From positions 2,666,001-2,730,000 of the forward strand of contig OX442323.1 of the NCBI GenBank assembly GCA_949358305.1: a DNA stretch of 64,000 bases. Direction: 5' to 3'. The notes under the pieces were generated by a model. That model worked only from the letters and a program-made list of their open reading frames with translations. It did no database searches and was not told the origin of the DNA. How positions within the stretch are numbered: position 1 is the first letter of the stretch; the number at the start of each line of letters is the position of its first letter. This DNA comes from Strigamia acuminata (taxonomy: Eukaryota; Arthropoda; Chilopoda; Geophilomorpha; Linotaeniidae). Below, in pieces: positions 12,031-23,744 of this stretch. The translations under genes and the position numbers were made by a program.

Positions 12031-13015
12031 GGGTTGTGTTTAAAATACATTCGATCTTCAAAAGACCAATTGTCTTCTCCTTAAATCACTTAAAGAAATG
12101 ACATAAAGAAGTGAATTCTCGATTCAACACACTAAACACTGAAAAGATGGCTATCTACAACATGTGGTAACAATAGCCAATAGCAAGTGCAGAAGAGATA
12201 AGTAACTTTTATAAGTCAAACAAGAGGTTTGGGTTTGTCATTTGTTGTTTGGTGCTGCACATGCTCAGTAAACTTATTAAGAAGTGACTTATTTCTTTCA
12301 ATTTGAGTGACTAATTTTCTATTTTGTTTATTGCTTTGAATCTGGGCTTCATTTCAAGGGAATATAAAAGCTGTCTTGTTTTCCTGGTTCACTTAATTGC
12401 TTGTGTAAGTCTCTTGGCAACAGAGGAACATCTTCTGGCAGACAGGATTGCTTATAAGATTAAGATACTAATTGTATTTGGTCTTTTCTCTTAACTCTTA
12501 TTCTAATTGAAGGCAATTTTTGTGATATAAATTCTATGCTAAAAAATATTTTGTTAAACTCACTTAATACTAGTTGACCACAGAAGAGCAACACTTTTAT
12601 CTCTTGTCTCTTTTAGTGGGAATTTTATTGCTATTGGTAATTTGTCAGTTAAAGCCAATCCTAGCAGTTCATTTATGTCCTTCCTATCATCCTTTTACAT
12701 CTCACACAAGCGTGGTGGCCTCCGTATTTTCCTCGGTTAATTCAGTTTCAATACATCAATCAATGCATCAATCAAGCTATTTTAGCATCAAGATCCACAC
12801 AGTTCAGCTAAGCTTAAATGTGGTTTATGATCTGTGATGACACTGGTGTGATATAATAGTGAATTGATGATCTGGGGGGAGGGCGGCGTTTAAACGAGTC
12901 CCGGCGCTTATTTAAACCCGGTGTTTATTCAAGGCAGTACGGTAGTATTATTAACTATTTAAACCACTAAATTTGTAAAGGAAATACTAGTTCCGGTTTA
13001 ACATTTTTCCAATGC
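12031..13015. other. Gene-free stretch with a TACCGTA-family fragment
   Basis: No gene supported. The GGCGGCGTTTAAACG to GGCAGTACGGTA part (about 12880-12950) resembles the interior and end of the MITE at 20812-21049. Confidence 0.4.
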
Positions 13016-13103
13016 AGGAATAAATTCATAAAAACCGGTTTGGTTTTTCTGCAATTTGTGCTATGTGGAGCAGAATTAGATGGTTTTATGAATTTATTCG
13101 TGA
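13016..13103. repeat. Small foldback
   Basis: GGAATAAATTCATAAAA and TTTTATGAATTTATTCG are inverted, separated by about 50 bp. Confidence 0.6.
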
Positions 13104-13116
13104 TTCTGTTGGATTC

Positions 13117-13180
13117 CAGGGTAGCTTAATTGGTGGAGCACTAGTCCGACAAGCGTGGGATCTGCTTTCAACTCTTGACT
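13117..13180 (+). repeat. tRNA-like SINE relic
   Basis: TAGCTTAATTGGTGGAGCAC is a good pol III A box, followed by anticodon-arm-like spacing and TTTCAACTC as a weak B box. No intact cloverleaf can be drawn, so this is a SINE head or tRNA pseudogene, not a functional tRNA. Confidence 0.45.
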
Positions 13181-13621
13181 TCTCGGAGTCCGAGCCGTTC
13201 GGTTTTCTTCAACCAATAATTTTGTAACAAATTGTATTATCCGAGGCAGGTTGTAGATTATTGAATTACAATTAACCTTACACTGCTTGCATGTTATTTA
13301 TTTTGTTCTTGCTTCACCTTTACGGTGGATAAAGATAATGTATATCATGCTTAGATGGTGCGTGCAACTGCAAACTGACACTTTTCAAACTTTCGTGTTT
13401 ATTTAGTGGTGTTGTCATTAATAATCATTGATTAAGGTTTAACCTAAGTGTTTTGTTGTAAATGAGGGTTTTATTTGCACTAAATATGGTTATTTTTTGC
13501 AGTTAGATTTTATGGATGGTTAAGGTTGTCACGTTGTTAATTTCAACTGAAAACAATGGTTTAGAAAAACTGGGTTTTCAGGGGTCTGTATTAACCAAAA
13601 GATTGAAGGTCTACAGGCGCC

Positions 13622-13700
13622 ATGGTGGTAGCTCAGTAAAAAAGGCGTCTGTTTGCGAAATCTAATATTTGTTGGGTGTAGGATATGAGCCCGGGCGCTT
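13622..13700 (+). repeat. tRNA-like SINE relic
   Basis: GTGGTAGCTCAG resembles the A box, GGCGTCTGTTTGCGAAATC the anticodon arm, and GGATATGAGCCCGGGC a degenerate B box plus acceptor. The stems do not pair well enough for a tRNA gene. Confidence 0.5.
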
Positions 13701-13705
13701 GCAAA

Positions 13706-15725
13706 ATGGCGAACTGTAGTACGCGAATTAAGGCCGCAATATCGTGTCTCACTGAGGGAGAGCGTCGTCACTTACAAACGTGCTTTGAAGATTATTTTCT
13801 TCTCATACATTCAGCTAAGGTTGGGTTTCAGGCTAATCCTAGTTTCAAGGGGAAATAGCCCAAAACAGGTGGTCAAAGTCAAATATTTAAATGAAAAGGA
13901 TGCGCATAAATGATAAATATAGTGAATTTCTCGTGATTATTCCAGGAAATACTCCAAACCAGGCAAAAATACAGACAAAATGAAAAGAATAAATCGGGGT
14001 ATAAAAAATTCAACGGAAAATAAAATCTTTTGCAAAAGAACACAATCATTTTTAATAAAAATGAGGAAAACAAAGAAATGGCATAAAAATGTGCGTAAAT
14101 TTTGAATTTCAAAACTGTCGCAAGCCAGGACCGTGACAAGGTGAAATAGAAAAAGAAAAAAAATTGTATTAGTATTAGAGATAGCAAGTTTCATTTTCAA
14201 TGGTCTTTATTTATGTTGACATTTGAGTTGAAGCTTCATTAACCAAGCTGTGACCTTCATGTGAATGAAGCAATAAAACGTGGATTATAACTTGATAAAA
14301 TCAAATTCTTTTTTTTTTTAAATTATATTTATTTTAAGGGATTCAATGCTAAACAATAATCAACCAGGTGACAATTTTAGATATTTTTATTTTAAAAATT
14401 ATTATTGGAAGTTGATCATAGTCTAGAGATTAAATGTTTGATTCTATTCTATTATGTTATTTAAAATCTACATAGTTCCTCTTTTGTTGTTAAAAATCAA
14501 CTGACTGTTGGTTTTCTGGGAAAAAAGGGGACTTAAATTGGACAGTTTTATTGACTGCCAGTTATTGAAAAGGCAAATAAGAAATGTGCTCATTCCTTCA
14601 AGGTAAAAGTCTATTACGAAGCTTATTGGAAAATGCACACAGGAATTGTTCAATTGTATACATTCTAAAGGTTTAATCATTCGAGCGCCAGCAGTAGCAA
14701 TTTCGAATCTAACAACAACAAAAGTTTGAAATTGATGCCAAAACCAAGCTGAAAAAACCATGTCTACACATGAATGCAACAAATACATGTTTTTTAGAAA
14801 TAACAACAGGTAAATGGCACTGTACACTTGTGTGCAATAAACGTCTTCGTCAGCAAAGAAAGAAATTTTGTGTTTGAAAACTACGTAACTAAATATATGT
14901 AATTTTGGGTTATTTTAAATGAAAAATAATTGTTTTATTCAAATCTGATGGTATGAATTTGTTTTGCTTAACTTTTACGTCAATTATTTGGTGTTATTCA
15001 CTAAGCGAGTGAATCTTTCACTCACTTTCTAAACTTTTGAAATGTAGTTGTACGTTCGTTCAAAATAATAATTAAGGTTCACTTTTGGACTATCGTAATA
15101 TAATAATGACCTTCACTGAAACTTTTATATAACTTGCTTTGGAACAGGCCCAACAACTGTTTGCAAATTGTCAGGTTAATATACAAGCCACACAGGTGTA
15201 AGTATGCAGATTACAATTTTTTTTCCACATTTTTAAAAAAGAATTCGTCAGAATTAACTGGTGCACAATTACACTGAATAATAAAGGAGTTTCTACAGGA
15301 AGAATTACTTCTAGGTAAATGCTTTTACTGCTTGTGTAATTGACGAGAAAGTGCATTCACTTTGAACTTTCATTGCCGCGCTTTTATGTGGAATAATAAC
15401 ATTCCAAGTACGAGTTAAACACGAGAAGCAAGGATAAATAAATGCTGAAAATATCATTAATATCCACTTAGTTTTCTTCTATTTCTGCTGTCACGCGAAT
15501 GTCTGTTGGTGACAGATCTTATCTGTTTATTTATCTTTAAGCATTCCAAGTAAATTAAACAGAAAAATTCATTTGCAATGAACCACTGGTCACTTGGAAG
15601 CATCCGATTGATGTAACAGATGGAATAAATTGCAGAAAATCGGGATAAATCTTAGATTGCAATGCTCCATGTTAAATTTGCAATTCCTTTTGGTTCGCAA
15701 GATGCATTTTTATATTTTTTCATTC
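13706..15725. other. Gene-free stretch
   Basis: No gene supported. Long poly-phenylalanine and leucine-rich ORFs on the minus strand near 13.9-14.2 kb reflect A-rich DNA. Confidence 0.5.
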
Positions 15726-15866
15726 CATCAATCAATTTTTGCTGTGTTTGTTGGTTGATTTGCCTGGAAAACAAATTTTGCTTTGTTTGTTGGTTGTTTT
15801 GCCAGGAAAACAAATTTTGCTTTGTTTGTTGGTTGTTTTGCCTGGAAAACAAATTTTGCTTTGTTT
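15726..15866. repeat. 39-bp tandem repeat, three-plus copies
   Basis: TTTGTTGGTTGTTTTGCCTG followed by GAAAACAAATTTTGC repeats with 39-bp spacing. The unit resembles the interior of the TATACTC/CCAAT MITEs (TATTGGTTGTTTTGCC at about 32560 and 37670). Confidence 0.85.
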
Positions 15867-15887
15867 ATTGTCGCCATGAACGCAATG

Positions 15888-15950
15888 TGAGGTGGCCCAA
15901 CCTATCCAGATTTCACGGTACTAAATTTGTTTCCAGTCCAGCCCAATGCA
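15888..15950 (-). repeat. Dispersed repeat, inverted partner of 27116-27170
   Basis: The minus strand reads GGGCTGGACTGG, AAACAAATTTAGTACCG, GAAATCTGGATAGGTTGGGC, the same order as the plus strand at about 27117-27170. It is a short interspersed repeat of unknown class. Confidence 0.7.
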
Positions 15951-16380
15951 ATTAAATCGTGTAATTTATATAATTCACATCTATTGTGCTGTTTAGGTTT
16001 AGGTGCTGCAGGTAGTTTATGTCAGTTTAGATCCAAAACACGGGCTAGTTCATTGCAACACCTTTCACATTCACTATCCCATCTATTATTTACCCTAAAG
16101 AAGTAATTATACGATGCAATTAATCTATAGGGCTATCAAAAGTGCGTGTAGAGTGATGGTAACGTTTTCAGGGAGATTAAATCGCGTCATTACAACATCA
16201 CGCTCACACGGGCATTGGAAAATAAATCTTAGGGACAATAAATGTAATTTACACGAGGCCAAAGGGGTTTCCGTGTAATAACTATTGTATTTTATGTCAA
16301 AATTAATGATGATTTTTAGCAAATAAATCGTTATCGTAGACAATATGTTGTTTTAGTTCGTATTGGAATTTGAGATTTTC

Positions 16381-16467
16381 TGACGTCATAAGTATGAAAA
16401 GACGCATGCGCACTGGGCGTCGACGCTGTTCGGAGGTGTTCGTGTGCTTGAAACGTTTTAAATCGTG
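16381..16467 (+). promoter_or_regulatory. Candidate TATA-less promoter with CRE and NRF-1-like sites
   Basis: A perfect CRE (TGACGTCA, 16381-16388) is followed by GCATGCGC (16404-16411, an NRF-1-like core) and a locally CpG-rich stretch reaching an ATG at 16468. Such motif pairs are typical of animal housekeeping promoters. The transcription start is inferred, not seen. The splice-bounded segments just downstream support it. Confidence 0.45.
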
Positions 16468-16950
16468 ATGGCGAAAGGTAATTTAGCAGATATTGATCGG
16501 TGTGGAACATGTGTTATCGGGTAGGATCAGTCAGTGCTCGACAATTAAAAGTATTAATTGGGCTTTTAAGTGAAAGATTTACGATGATTTGGGGAAACTT
16601 AATGATGGTTGTTGGGGTCGGTTGGGAACGAAGCGAGAAGATTTATAAAAATTTGAGTCATCTAGTGTTGAAAATAGAAATCCGAATTTGTCATGTGTAA
16701 TTACGGGGAAGTTGATGAATTAATCAATGATAAAATTTAAGCTGTCAGATGCTAATTGCAATTTGCAGGTGCTGACAGATTGTTTTTATTTTTATTTTGT
16801 GTGTGAAAAATCATAATCAGGAAATGATTGATTTGAAAATGTGTACATTCTGTTTAATTGAATTTATCTTGTTATAGGTGATGAAGGTTATGACAAAGCA
16901 GAAAAATCGGATTGTTTTCGAGACAAGTTTTGTTTATCCAGTTCTTAAAG
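16468..16950 (+). CDS. Candidate first two exons of a host gene (partial)
   Basis: Candidate exon 1 ends at 16477 with ATG-GCG-AAA-G before the donor GTAATT. Candidate exon 2 (16878-16950, 73 nt) is bounded by TTGTTATAG and a strong donor GTATGT. Joined in the exon 1 frame, the peptide hits TAA near the end of exon 2. The alternative is that exon 1 is untranslated and translation starts at ATG 16881 in exon 2, where the frame (MKVMTKQKNRIVF, then ETSFVYPVLK) is open through the donor. I prefer the second reading. No protein family is recognised and later exons were not identified with confidence. Confidence 0.35.
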
Positions 16951-17186
16951 GTATGTAAAAAGAATAGGTGCTTCAATTCTGGGAAGATCAGTGACCGATA
17001 ACATAGTTTTCTGATATTATCTTCCTTAATATTGGCTTATCCCTTCCGATACTTTTGTCAAATTAATATTTCAAGTTGAAACAGTATATTTTCCTGAAAT
17101 GAACTGTTTTATTAAAAAATGTGATGTTCTAATAATAATTTATTTAAATAAAACACTTAGGTAAATTTTTACATAATTTAAAAATA

Positions 17187-17370
17187 CAGTCGAAACTTTT
17201 TATAACGAATCGCAAAGGACCCGAAAAATCGATTCGTTACAACGATAATTCGTGATATCGAAATTTTTTAACGTGGTGTTCTACGGCCAGAAAACCAAAC
17301 CGGCCATTTTTAGGTATTCGTTATATCGATAATTCGTTATATCGCGATTTGTTATAAAGAGTTTCGACTG
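17187..17370. mobile_element. pogo/Tigger-like MITE
   Basis: It begins CAGTCGAAACTTTTTATAACG and ends ATAAAGAGTTTCGACTG, flanked by TA at 17185-17186 and 17371-17372. Its interior shares AATCGCAAAGGACCCGA and AACGTGGTG with the copy at 45141. TA duplication and the CAGTCGAACC...TTATAACG end are typical of pogo-related non-autonomous elements. No coding sequence. Confidence 0.85.
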
Positions 17371-17372
17371 TA

Positions 17373-18679
17373 ATTTACGAGTTAGATCGTCGGCAGCCAT
17401 TTGACGAGATCACTTGGCTGTGCGCATGCTCAGTAAACAGTTACTAAAGTTTGTTCAACGAGAAGTTCTTTTTCCATAAGAGGAATAAGGAGGAGTAACT
17501 TCTTATCGATTTTAAACTCACCGAATGCAAAAAACAAGCACACACTTTTATTGCTTAGATTTGTAGATAGAATTATTAGAAGAGTTGTTATTGAATGGAG
17601 AGAAAATATTCCAATCATTTTGATTGCATTTGTTGCTGAGGAATATTTTTTCTTCCAATTTTTTCTATTATTTCATTTCAGTAGAAAAGAATGCAAAAAA
17701 TTGCAGCAATTTTCATTCGTTTGATGAAAACTTGTTTGTATTCAATGTTTTCCCACTTTTCAACACTGGGACTCAAAATGATTTGACTGTTGGTTTTAGC
17801 TGTCATTGCTTCTATTACTCTTGGGGGATTGATGGTGGTTGAAGTAAGAGCAAATATTTCAACAGTTTCAGACTGAGTTTAAGATGTTTGACTGCAACAG
17901 CTGTTGCTCGTCTCCAGACTTGGGGGCCCCTGCACAGTTTTCTGGGACTTAGGGCCCTACTACAATATTTAAAAAAAAAAAATTGCATTAATTATCAAAA
18001 TGCAAGTTTTTTTTTTCATCTTTCGGGTAATTGAACTCATTTACCATCATAAGATTAAGTGAAATCATGCATAACTAAATGAAAACAGAAGCAGCTACCT
18101 TGGTGAAAGTGATTGGGTTTTGCTACCTGAGTGTTGAAAGCAGTTTTCAATTTTCAAAATGGAAAGAAATGTGTTTTGGGCAAATCTATTTTCCAAGAAA
18201 AATGGCCCTATTCATACAACAGCGCTTGTATGTGGGCAATGTTTTATTTTTAGTGTTTAACATTACTATTGAGTAGTTTACAATGCTGGCATTTAACAAG
18301 TGCTGTATGAACTCCAATTATTTTAGAAAAATTGATATAAAAGTTAATAATTAGTGGTTGTAATCAGAAGAACTTTGAACACAGCCGCATGTTTGGCGTG
18401 TGCAACTGTTTATGTAATGCAACAAAAATTCAAATGGCAATGGCCTTGGTGGTTGCAAATTGCAATTAACTGCTTTGATAGACACGTGTGGCCAGGGAAA
18501 GTCAATTAAGTGTGTTTGGTTGTATTAATTCATTTTCGTTGTTATTAATTTATTTTTTAAATTTATTTTAAATATACTAATTCTAAAATCTAAATGTACA
18601 AATACCCGAAACAGTTTTTGGATTTTGTTATCGAATTGTGCGAACAATGGAAAGCTACAGACTTGTGCCTGCACAGTCT
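17373..18679. other. Gene-free stretch
   Basis: No gene supported. Short ORFs lack motifs, and a poly-A run lies near 17976. Confidence 0.5.
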
Positions 18680-18748
18680 GTTTCCAAACCGGATCCAATC
18701 GCCGAACCGAGTTGTGGGAACTCGATTGGCGAACGGAGTTGTTGGGCA

Positions 18749-18850
18749 CACGGATCTAGATCCGTGAACCGAGATCAGTGTTCGCACCGATCACGGATCT
18801 AGATCCGTGAACCGAGATCAGTGTTCGCACCGATTACGGATCTATATCTG
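18749..18850. repeat. 43-bp tandem repeat with an internal palindrome
   Basis: Two nearly identical 43-bp units (18749-18791 and 18792-18834) and a partial third each carry ACGGATCTAGATCCGT, a 16-bp perfect palindrome, followed by GAACCGAGATCAGTG. The preceding ~70 bp (CAATCGCCGAACCGAG, CTCGATTGGCGAACGGAG) form another imperfect inverted pair. Confidence 0.85.
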
Positions 18851-20008
18851 CAGCTTCGGTGTAAACAAGGTATAAGGCAACAAAGATGAGTGGTTTAACT
18901 TAGATTTTGACGATTTGTTATCTACCTCCAACTGCTTGATTTGTGGTTTTTTTCGTTTTCAAAAGCTACCAAACAGAATTATGGAATAATTATATCTCAG
19001 TTTTCTGTCTACTTGTCTGCCAGATGGGAACCAACAACAGAAAAGATGAATTTTCAGCTCTATCAATTTTCTGGATACAGAAACCGTTCTGTCGTGTTAC
19101 TCAATCAAGTGCGAATATCGATATTGGCCTCAGGAAAAATGTATTTGTATTGCCGCTATTGAAACATCAGCCAATAATACTATCAGTGAAAGTCTAGTTA
19201 ACTCTTTAGTCTGATACACTCGGATATTTGCGTTGTTTGCCTTTTTCAGCCGTAATTTATATATAACTATGTTATTCTTTTATGGGTCAAGCATTGAAAA
19301 AGATAATAAGGTGCGATTTCTACAATGGTCACAAGTTTTGCACAAGGAATTGTTTAAAAATAAAAAAAATTGCGAGGTTTACAATTCAAAAATGACAGAA
19401 AATTGATGACATAATCACTAATTTACCAATCAGACAAAGGCATGTTAAGTGATGTTAATTTTATCTATTTTTTTGCGTCAAACCTAAAATATTCTATACT
19501 TATGTCACCCCCATTTTTATGTAAGATCACTGCCAAATTTATTTTTCTAAAAAACTTATAAACCTCTTAATTTCAAACAAATTCTAATGACAAAATACAC
19601 TTATTAAAAAATTGGTTTGATTCCAGATCGAGCGCAAAAAGAAATATTTCAAACAAACTGATTATTCTATACTTATGGCGCGCACCTTATTCGTTTCAAG
19701 TCCTGGTGGATTTTATTCTTGATATATGTCAATAAATGAAGAACTTGTTCACATTCTGGATGAAAGTTGTAGCTACTTTTGCCACACTGGCAGATAACCT
19801 ATTACGATGCTGAGGGAAATATAGATTGTCACTTATTCCCTAAGAGTGGGTGTTGCCAACTTGTTTGTAATGTGAAAATACGCTGCTGCCGTGTGGAATT
19901 TATACTGCAAAGTAAATGTCCTACTGGAAATTTGTGGTTTGTCTTTAATGAGACACATTTGAATTTAAAACGATGTTGTTTAAGGGTGTTTGTTAAGAGT
20001 TCCAAATA
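18851..20008. other. Gene-free stretch
   Basis: No gene supported. Overlapping 73- and 84-aa ORFs near 18.9-19.2 kb have no recognisable domain. Confidence 0.5.
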
Positions 20009-20010
20009 TA

Positions 20011-20214
20011 CAGTAAGTCCTCAACTTACGAATGAGTACAGTTCCGAGAACTTGTTCTTAAGTCCAGCAAAGGTGTACAATGGAAATAATTTTTTTTTTA
20101 TATATAAATTAGTAAAGGTTTTCTGCACAGTCTAGTGACAGACACGTAAACTAAGTTATGCATTGCCACAAATTTGAAGTTCGTAACTTGGATGTTTGTA
20201 AGTCGAGGACTTAG
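20011..20214. mobile_element. MITE with CAGTAAGTCCTCAACTTACG ends
   Basis: It opens CAGTAAGTCCTCAACTTACG after TA and closes GTAAGTCGAGGACTTAG before TA. A partial inverted-orientation copy is at 43835-43914. TA duplication suggests a Tc1/mariner or pogo-type source. Confidence 0.75.
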
Positions 20215-20811
20215 TAAAATAATTCTGCCACTCTGTCAAATTTCACAGGAATAGTGGTGACATTTTAGGGTAGAATTTAATCCATCATTGTTTGTGTTAA
20301 AACATCAACCAATACAGGAGATTGCTGTAACTAAATTATTTGAAAATTTGTTATTCGTCGGGGCGAAGTTTGAATTTGTGACCAGTGAGGCGAGAAATGT
20401 TCATTAGCATTTTGTAATGATGCTGCTATTCAAAAGGTATTTATTTGGAGTTGTTAACAGCACCCAGTGACCAGTCCTCATCAGCGGCTTATTTGAGCTG
20501 AGAGTGCGGTAACAGATAGCTATTATGGTATGCGAAATTGTTTGTTTGAAACCGGCTTCTCCTCATGAATTAATTTGAATTTAAATTGCAAATGAAAGTT
20601 AAACTAACCCGGGAGAAGAGGACTTTCAAGCTGCAGCACACCATTTTTCGTGTTAATTTATGATATTTTTTTCTACAATAACAATATATATTAGAAAGCT
20701 GAATGCATAATATTTTGTTTATAAATACAAGCCTGTAATATTTTTTTTACGTACGTATACTATACAATCATGTTCTATTAATTTAAAGGAAGAAATACCG
20801 GTACCGTATTT

Positions 20812-21049
20812 TATCGACTACCATTTTTGTCAGCAATTACAATTTTGGTTTTTCGTTTCTTACATTTGTTTAATGTAACAAACAAAGTCTGAACGTTACG
20901 AACGAAGTGTACCTTCATCGTTCGTGAGCTTAAATACGGAAACAATACCGTACTTTTGCAAAAATACGGTATTTTCGATGTCTCAGCCGCGGCTACTATT
21001 CGAGGGCGGCTACAATTCGAGGGCTACTCTTAATTGGTAAAATACGGTA
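20812..21049. mobile_element. MITE with TACCGTATTTTATCGA ends
   Basis: The left end TACCGTATTTTATCGACTA is mirrored by GGTAAAATACGGTA at the right. The interior has AGCCGCGGCTA and GAGGGCGGCTACAATTCGAG. Fragments with the same words occur at 30418-30600, 35366-35408 and 44341-44352. Confidence 0.7.
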
Positions 21050-21114
21050 GTAGAAAACATCTCAGCTCCCCGCTTGGTAAAATCCTGGATGCGCCTGAAA
21101 CTCAACATCCATCT

Positions 21115-21820
21115 TATGCCCTGTTCACACTTAAACCACTTTTGTAGAAAACCCACCAGTTTTGTAGAAAACCTGTGTTCACACTACCACAGGTTTTCTA
21201 GAACTCAAAACAAGATGGCAGACTTTTCTACAACTCAAGTTGAAGAAAAGTTTTCTTAAACTTGACGTCACAACTGCAAAACACGCCCCCATTGTGTCAT
21301 GTGACTGATCCTAGGAAAATCCAAAAAATAAAATGGATGCCAATTAAACTTTTAAGGCAACTTTCGGCATTAAAATAAAGCACTTTCAAATGCATCAAAA
21401 AATTAATACAATACATCAAAAGATGGAGAATAAAACGATCTTTCTTTTAAAAAAAAGAACGTATTTCTAGCCCTAATGGTTCGTGAAATACGAACGGAAA
21501 TGTGTTTTGTTCGTTTCGATAGAGTGTAAATAGATCGCGCACTTTCGTTTCGACCCCAAAATTGTCAACTTTTAATGTGGAAAAAAAATTAAAAATATAT
21601 GTCGGTTTACTAAACTGGCATCCCTCTTTCTTTTAAAAAAAAGTAGAAATTTCTATCTTTAATAGATCATTAGCTACAAGAAAAAATGCAAACCCCTACA
21701 AATCTGACATTTGTACAAAACTATCCTTAAGTGTGAACAATTGATTTCAGATTTCTAGAACTTAGACTTGTAGAAGATCAGAAGTTCTAGAAAAGTGGTT
21801 TAAGTGTGAACCACGCATTA
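21115..21820 (+). mobile_element. TTA-flanked DNA element, copy A (PIF/Harbinger-like)
   Basis: Ends TGCCCTGTTCACACTTAAAC and GTTTAAGTGTGAACCACGCA lie between TTA and TTA, as expected for a 3-bp TWA duplication. The same TTCACACTTA word recurs inside. The interior holds CAAGATGGCAGAC (YY1-like), TTGACGTCAC (CRE core) and GGTTCGTGAAATACGAAC. It is almost entirely reverse-complementary to copy B at 22496-23180. Short ORFs within are not conserved in frame. Superfamily assignment rests on the flanks and end structure only. Confidence 0.75.
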
Positions 21821-22495
21821 TGTTTATCTAGACGCATTACTCAAAGAGGTGTAATCCAAATAATCCAGTAGCAGCATAAAAAGACTGGTTTTAAGTTTTG
21901 AAAACTTTGAGGATTTACCACGCGTATTCACAGCGTGATATTTTTTGTATCCGCAGAACGGATGCAGCAAACTTTAAACAAAAAAACCACAGGTGCATTC
22001 AAATTGGTTAAGCAATACAGTGAACTTTCTCTAGATCTGGTGTAGACGGGTCCAAGAAAAAGTGCTCCGTCTAGATTGGGACTTGGTCTCCAGGGAGAAA
22101 CACTGTAGACCTGGCGTCAAGTCTGCAGTTTTATCACCTAAGACTGGGCACTTAGTAATTTTTATACATACTTTAATCTGTGAGACTGGGCTTTTGTCAA
22201 GGAATAAAGGTAATAAAGGTGTATTCAATTATTTTTGCTTAACCTTCACGTAACCATGGCTGGTTACCACACATTGCTAGCCATGATCGGTCATTTCTGT
22301 GTAATTTAGAAAAATGCTTCTACGCATGTGTACAATCTTAGTTTTCTAAGTGCAGTTTTGAGCACATGTTTTAATACTGATTTCAATATGCCACCTAGTG
22401 CTAAAAGGCGGCAAAATAGTGTACCGCACTCCTATTAATGGTGTTTTGTTATAAATATTGGAAAACATTATTAATAATTGAAAAATTAATCGTAT
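21821..22495. other. Spacer between the two inverted copies
   Basis: No gene. GGTGCATTCAAATTGG (about 21993) and GGTGTATTCAATT (about 22218) echo the GGTGCATTCAAA terminus of the MITE at 33506. CCATGGCTGGTTACCAC lies near 22255. Confidence 0.5.
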
Positions 22496-23180
22496 TTATG
22501 CTTTGTTCACACTTAAACTACCTTTCTAGAACTTATCATTTTCTACAAGTCTTAGTTCTACAAATCTGAAATCAATTGTTCACACTTAAGGATAGTTTTG
22601 TACAAGTGTCAGATTGTTAGGGGTTTGCATTGTTGCTCGTAGCTAATTATCTATTAAAGATAGAAACTTCTACTTTCTTTAAAAGAAAGAGGGATGCCAG
22701 TTTAGTAAACCGACATATTTTTTAATTTTTTTTCCACATTAAAAGTTGACAATTTTGAGGTCGAAACGAAAGTGTGCGATCTATTTCCACTCTATCGAAA
22801 CGAACAAAACACATTTCCGTTCATATTTCACGAACCATTAGGGCTAGAAATACGTTCTTTTTTTAAAAAGAAAGGTCGTTTTATTCTCCATCTTTTGACG
22901 TATTGTATTAATTTTTTAATGCATTTGAAAGAGCTTTATTTTAATGCCGAAAGTTGCCTTAAAAGTTTAATTGGCATCCATTTTATTTTTTTGATTTTCC
23001 TAGGATCAGTCACATGACACAATGGGGGCGTGTTTTGCAGTTGTGACGTCAAGTTTTAGAAAACTTTTCTACAACTTGAGTTTTAGAAAAGTCCGCCATC
23101 TTGTTTTGAGTAGTAGAAAACCTTTGGTAGTGTGAACAGAGGTTTTCTACAAAAGTGGTTTAAGTCTGAACATAGCATTA
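22496..23180 (-). mobile_element. TTA-flanked DNA element, copy B (inverted relative to A)
   Basis: It starts TTATGCTTTGTTCACACTTA and ends GTTTAAGTCTGAACATAGCATTA. Along its whole length it matches the reverse complement of copy A with scattered substitutions, including the CRE core, the YY1-like GCCATCTTG and the Harbinger-like TTA flanks. Divergence between copies suggests two insertions of one family rather than a recent inverted duplication, since each copy has complete termini and its own flanking TTA. Confidence 0.75.
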
Positions 23181-23740
23181 GTCTTTACAAAATTAGAAAA
23201 AAAAATTTGGGGAATAAAAGTTGGTCCGCTAAATCAACAGATCAAACACAAATCGTGGAATATGAATTGAAATGAGTGAAATAAATGCTCCCGAAGTATT
23301 ATTACTTCAATATTCTAAAATTGAAATGAACGCATTCAGATGCTGTTTGTCAATAAAGGGCAGTAAAATGAGGATGTCACAATCTGGATGCGTGCAGCAT
23401 CCAGCATCCAATCTGATGCTAATCCGTTGAATTCGTAGCGTATAACTGCGTATATTTTTGGACCAAACACTTCTGAAATCTGTATGATTCCGAGATCAAC
23501 ATCTCAAATCGATATTTCCAACAGTTTTTGAAAAAAAGATAAATTAAGAAAAGTAAGTTATTCTACTCCGTGGGCTTCGAGGCTTCACTATGGCAGCTCA
23601 GCCACGGCTGTGACGTGATAGTTACAGCCTGGTTTAGAGGTCAGATGCGGATATAAATCATGCACAAATATTTTTATTCGATATCTGCAATATCTCTGCA
23701 TGTGAAGCAGGAAGTGGTATAAAATTACCTCACGGACCAA
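23181..23740. other. Gene-free stretch
   Basis: No gene supported. Confidence 0.5.
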
Positions 23741-23744
23741 TTAA

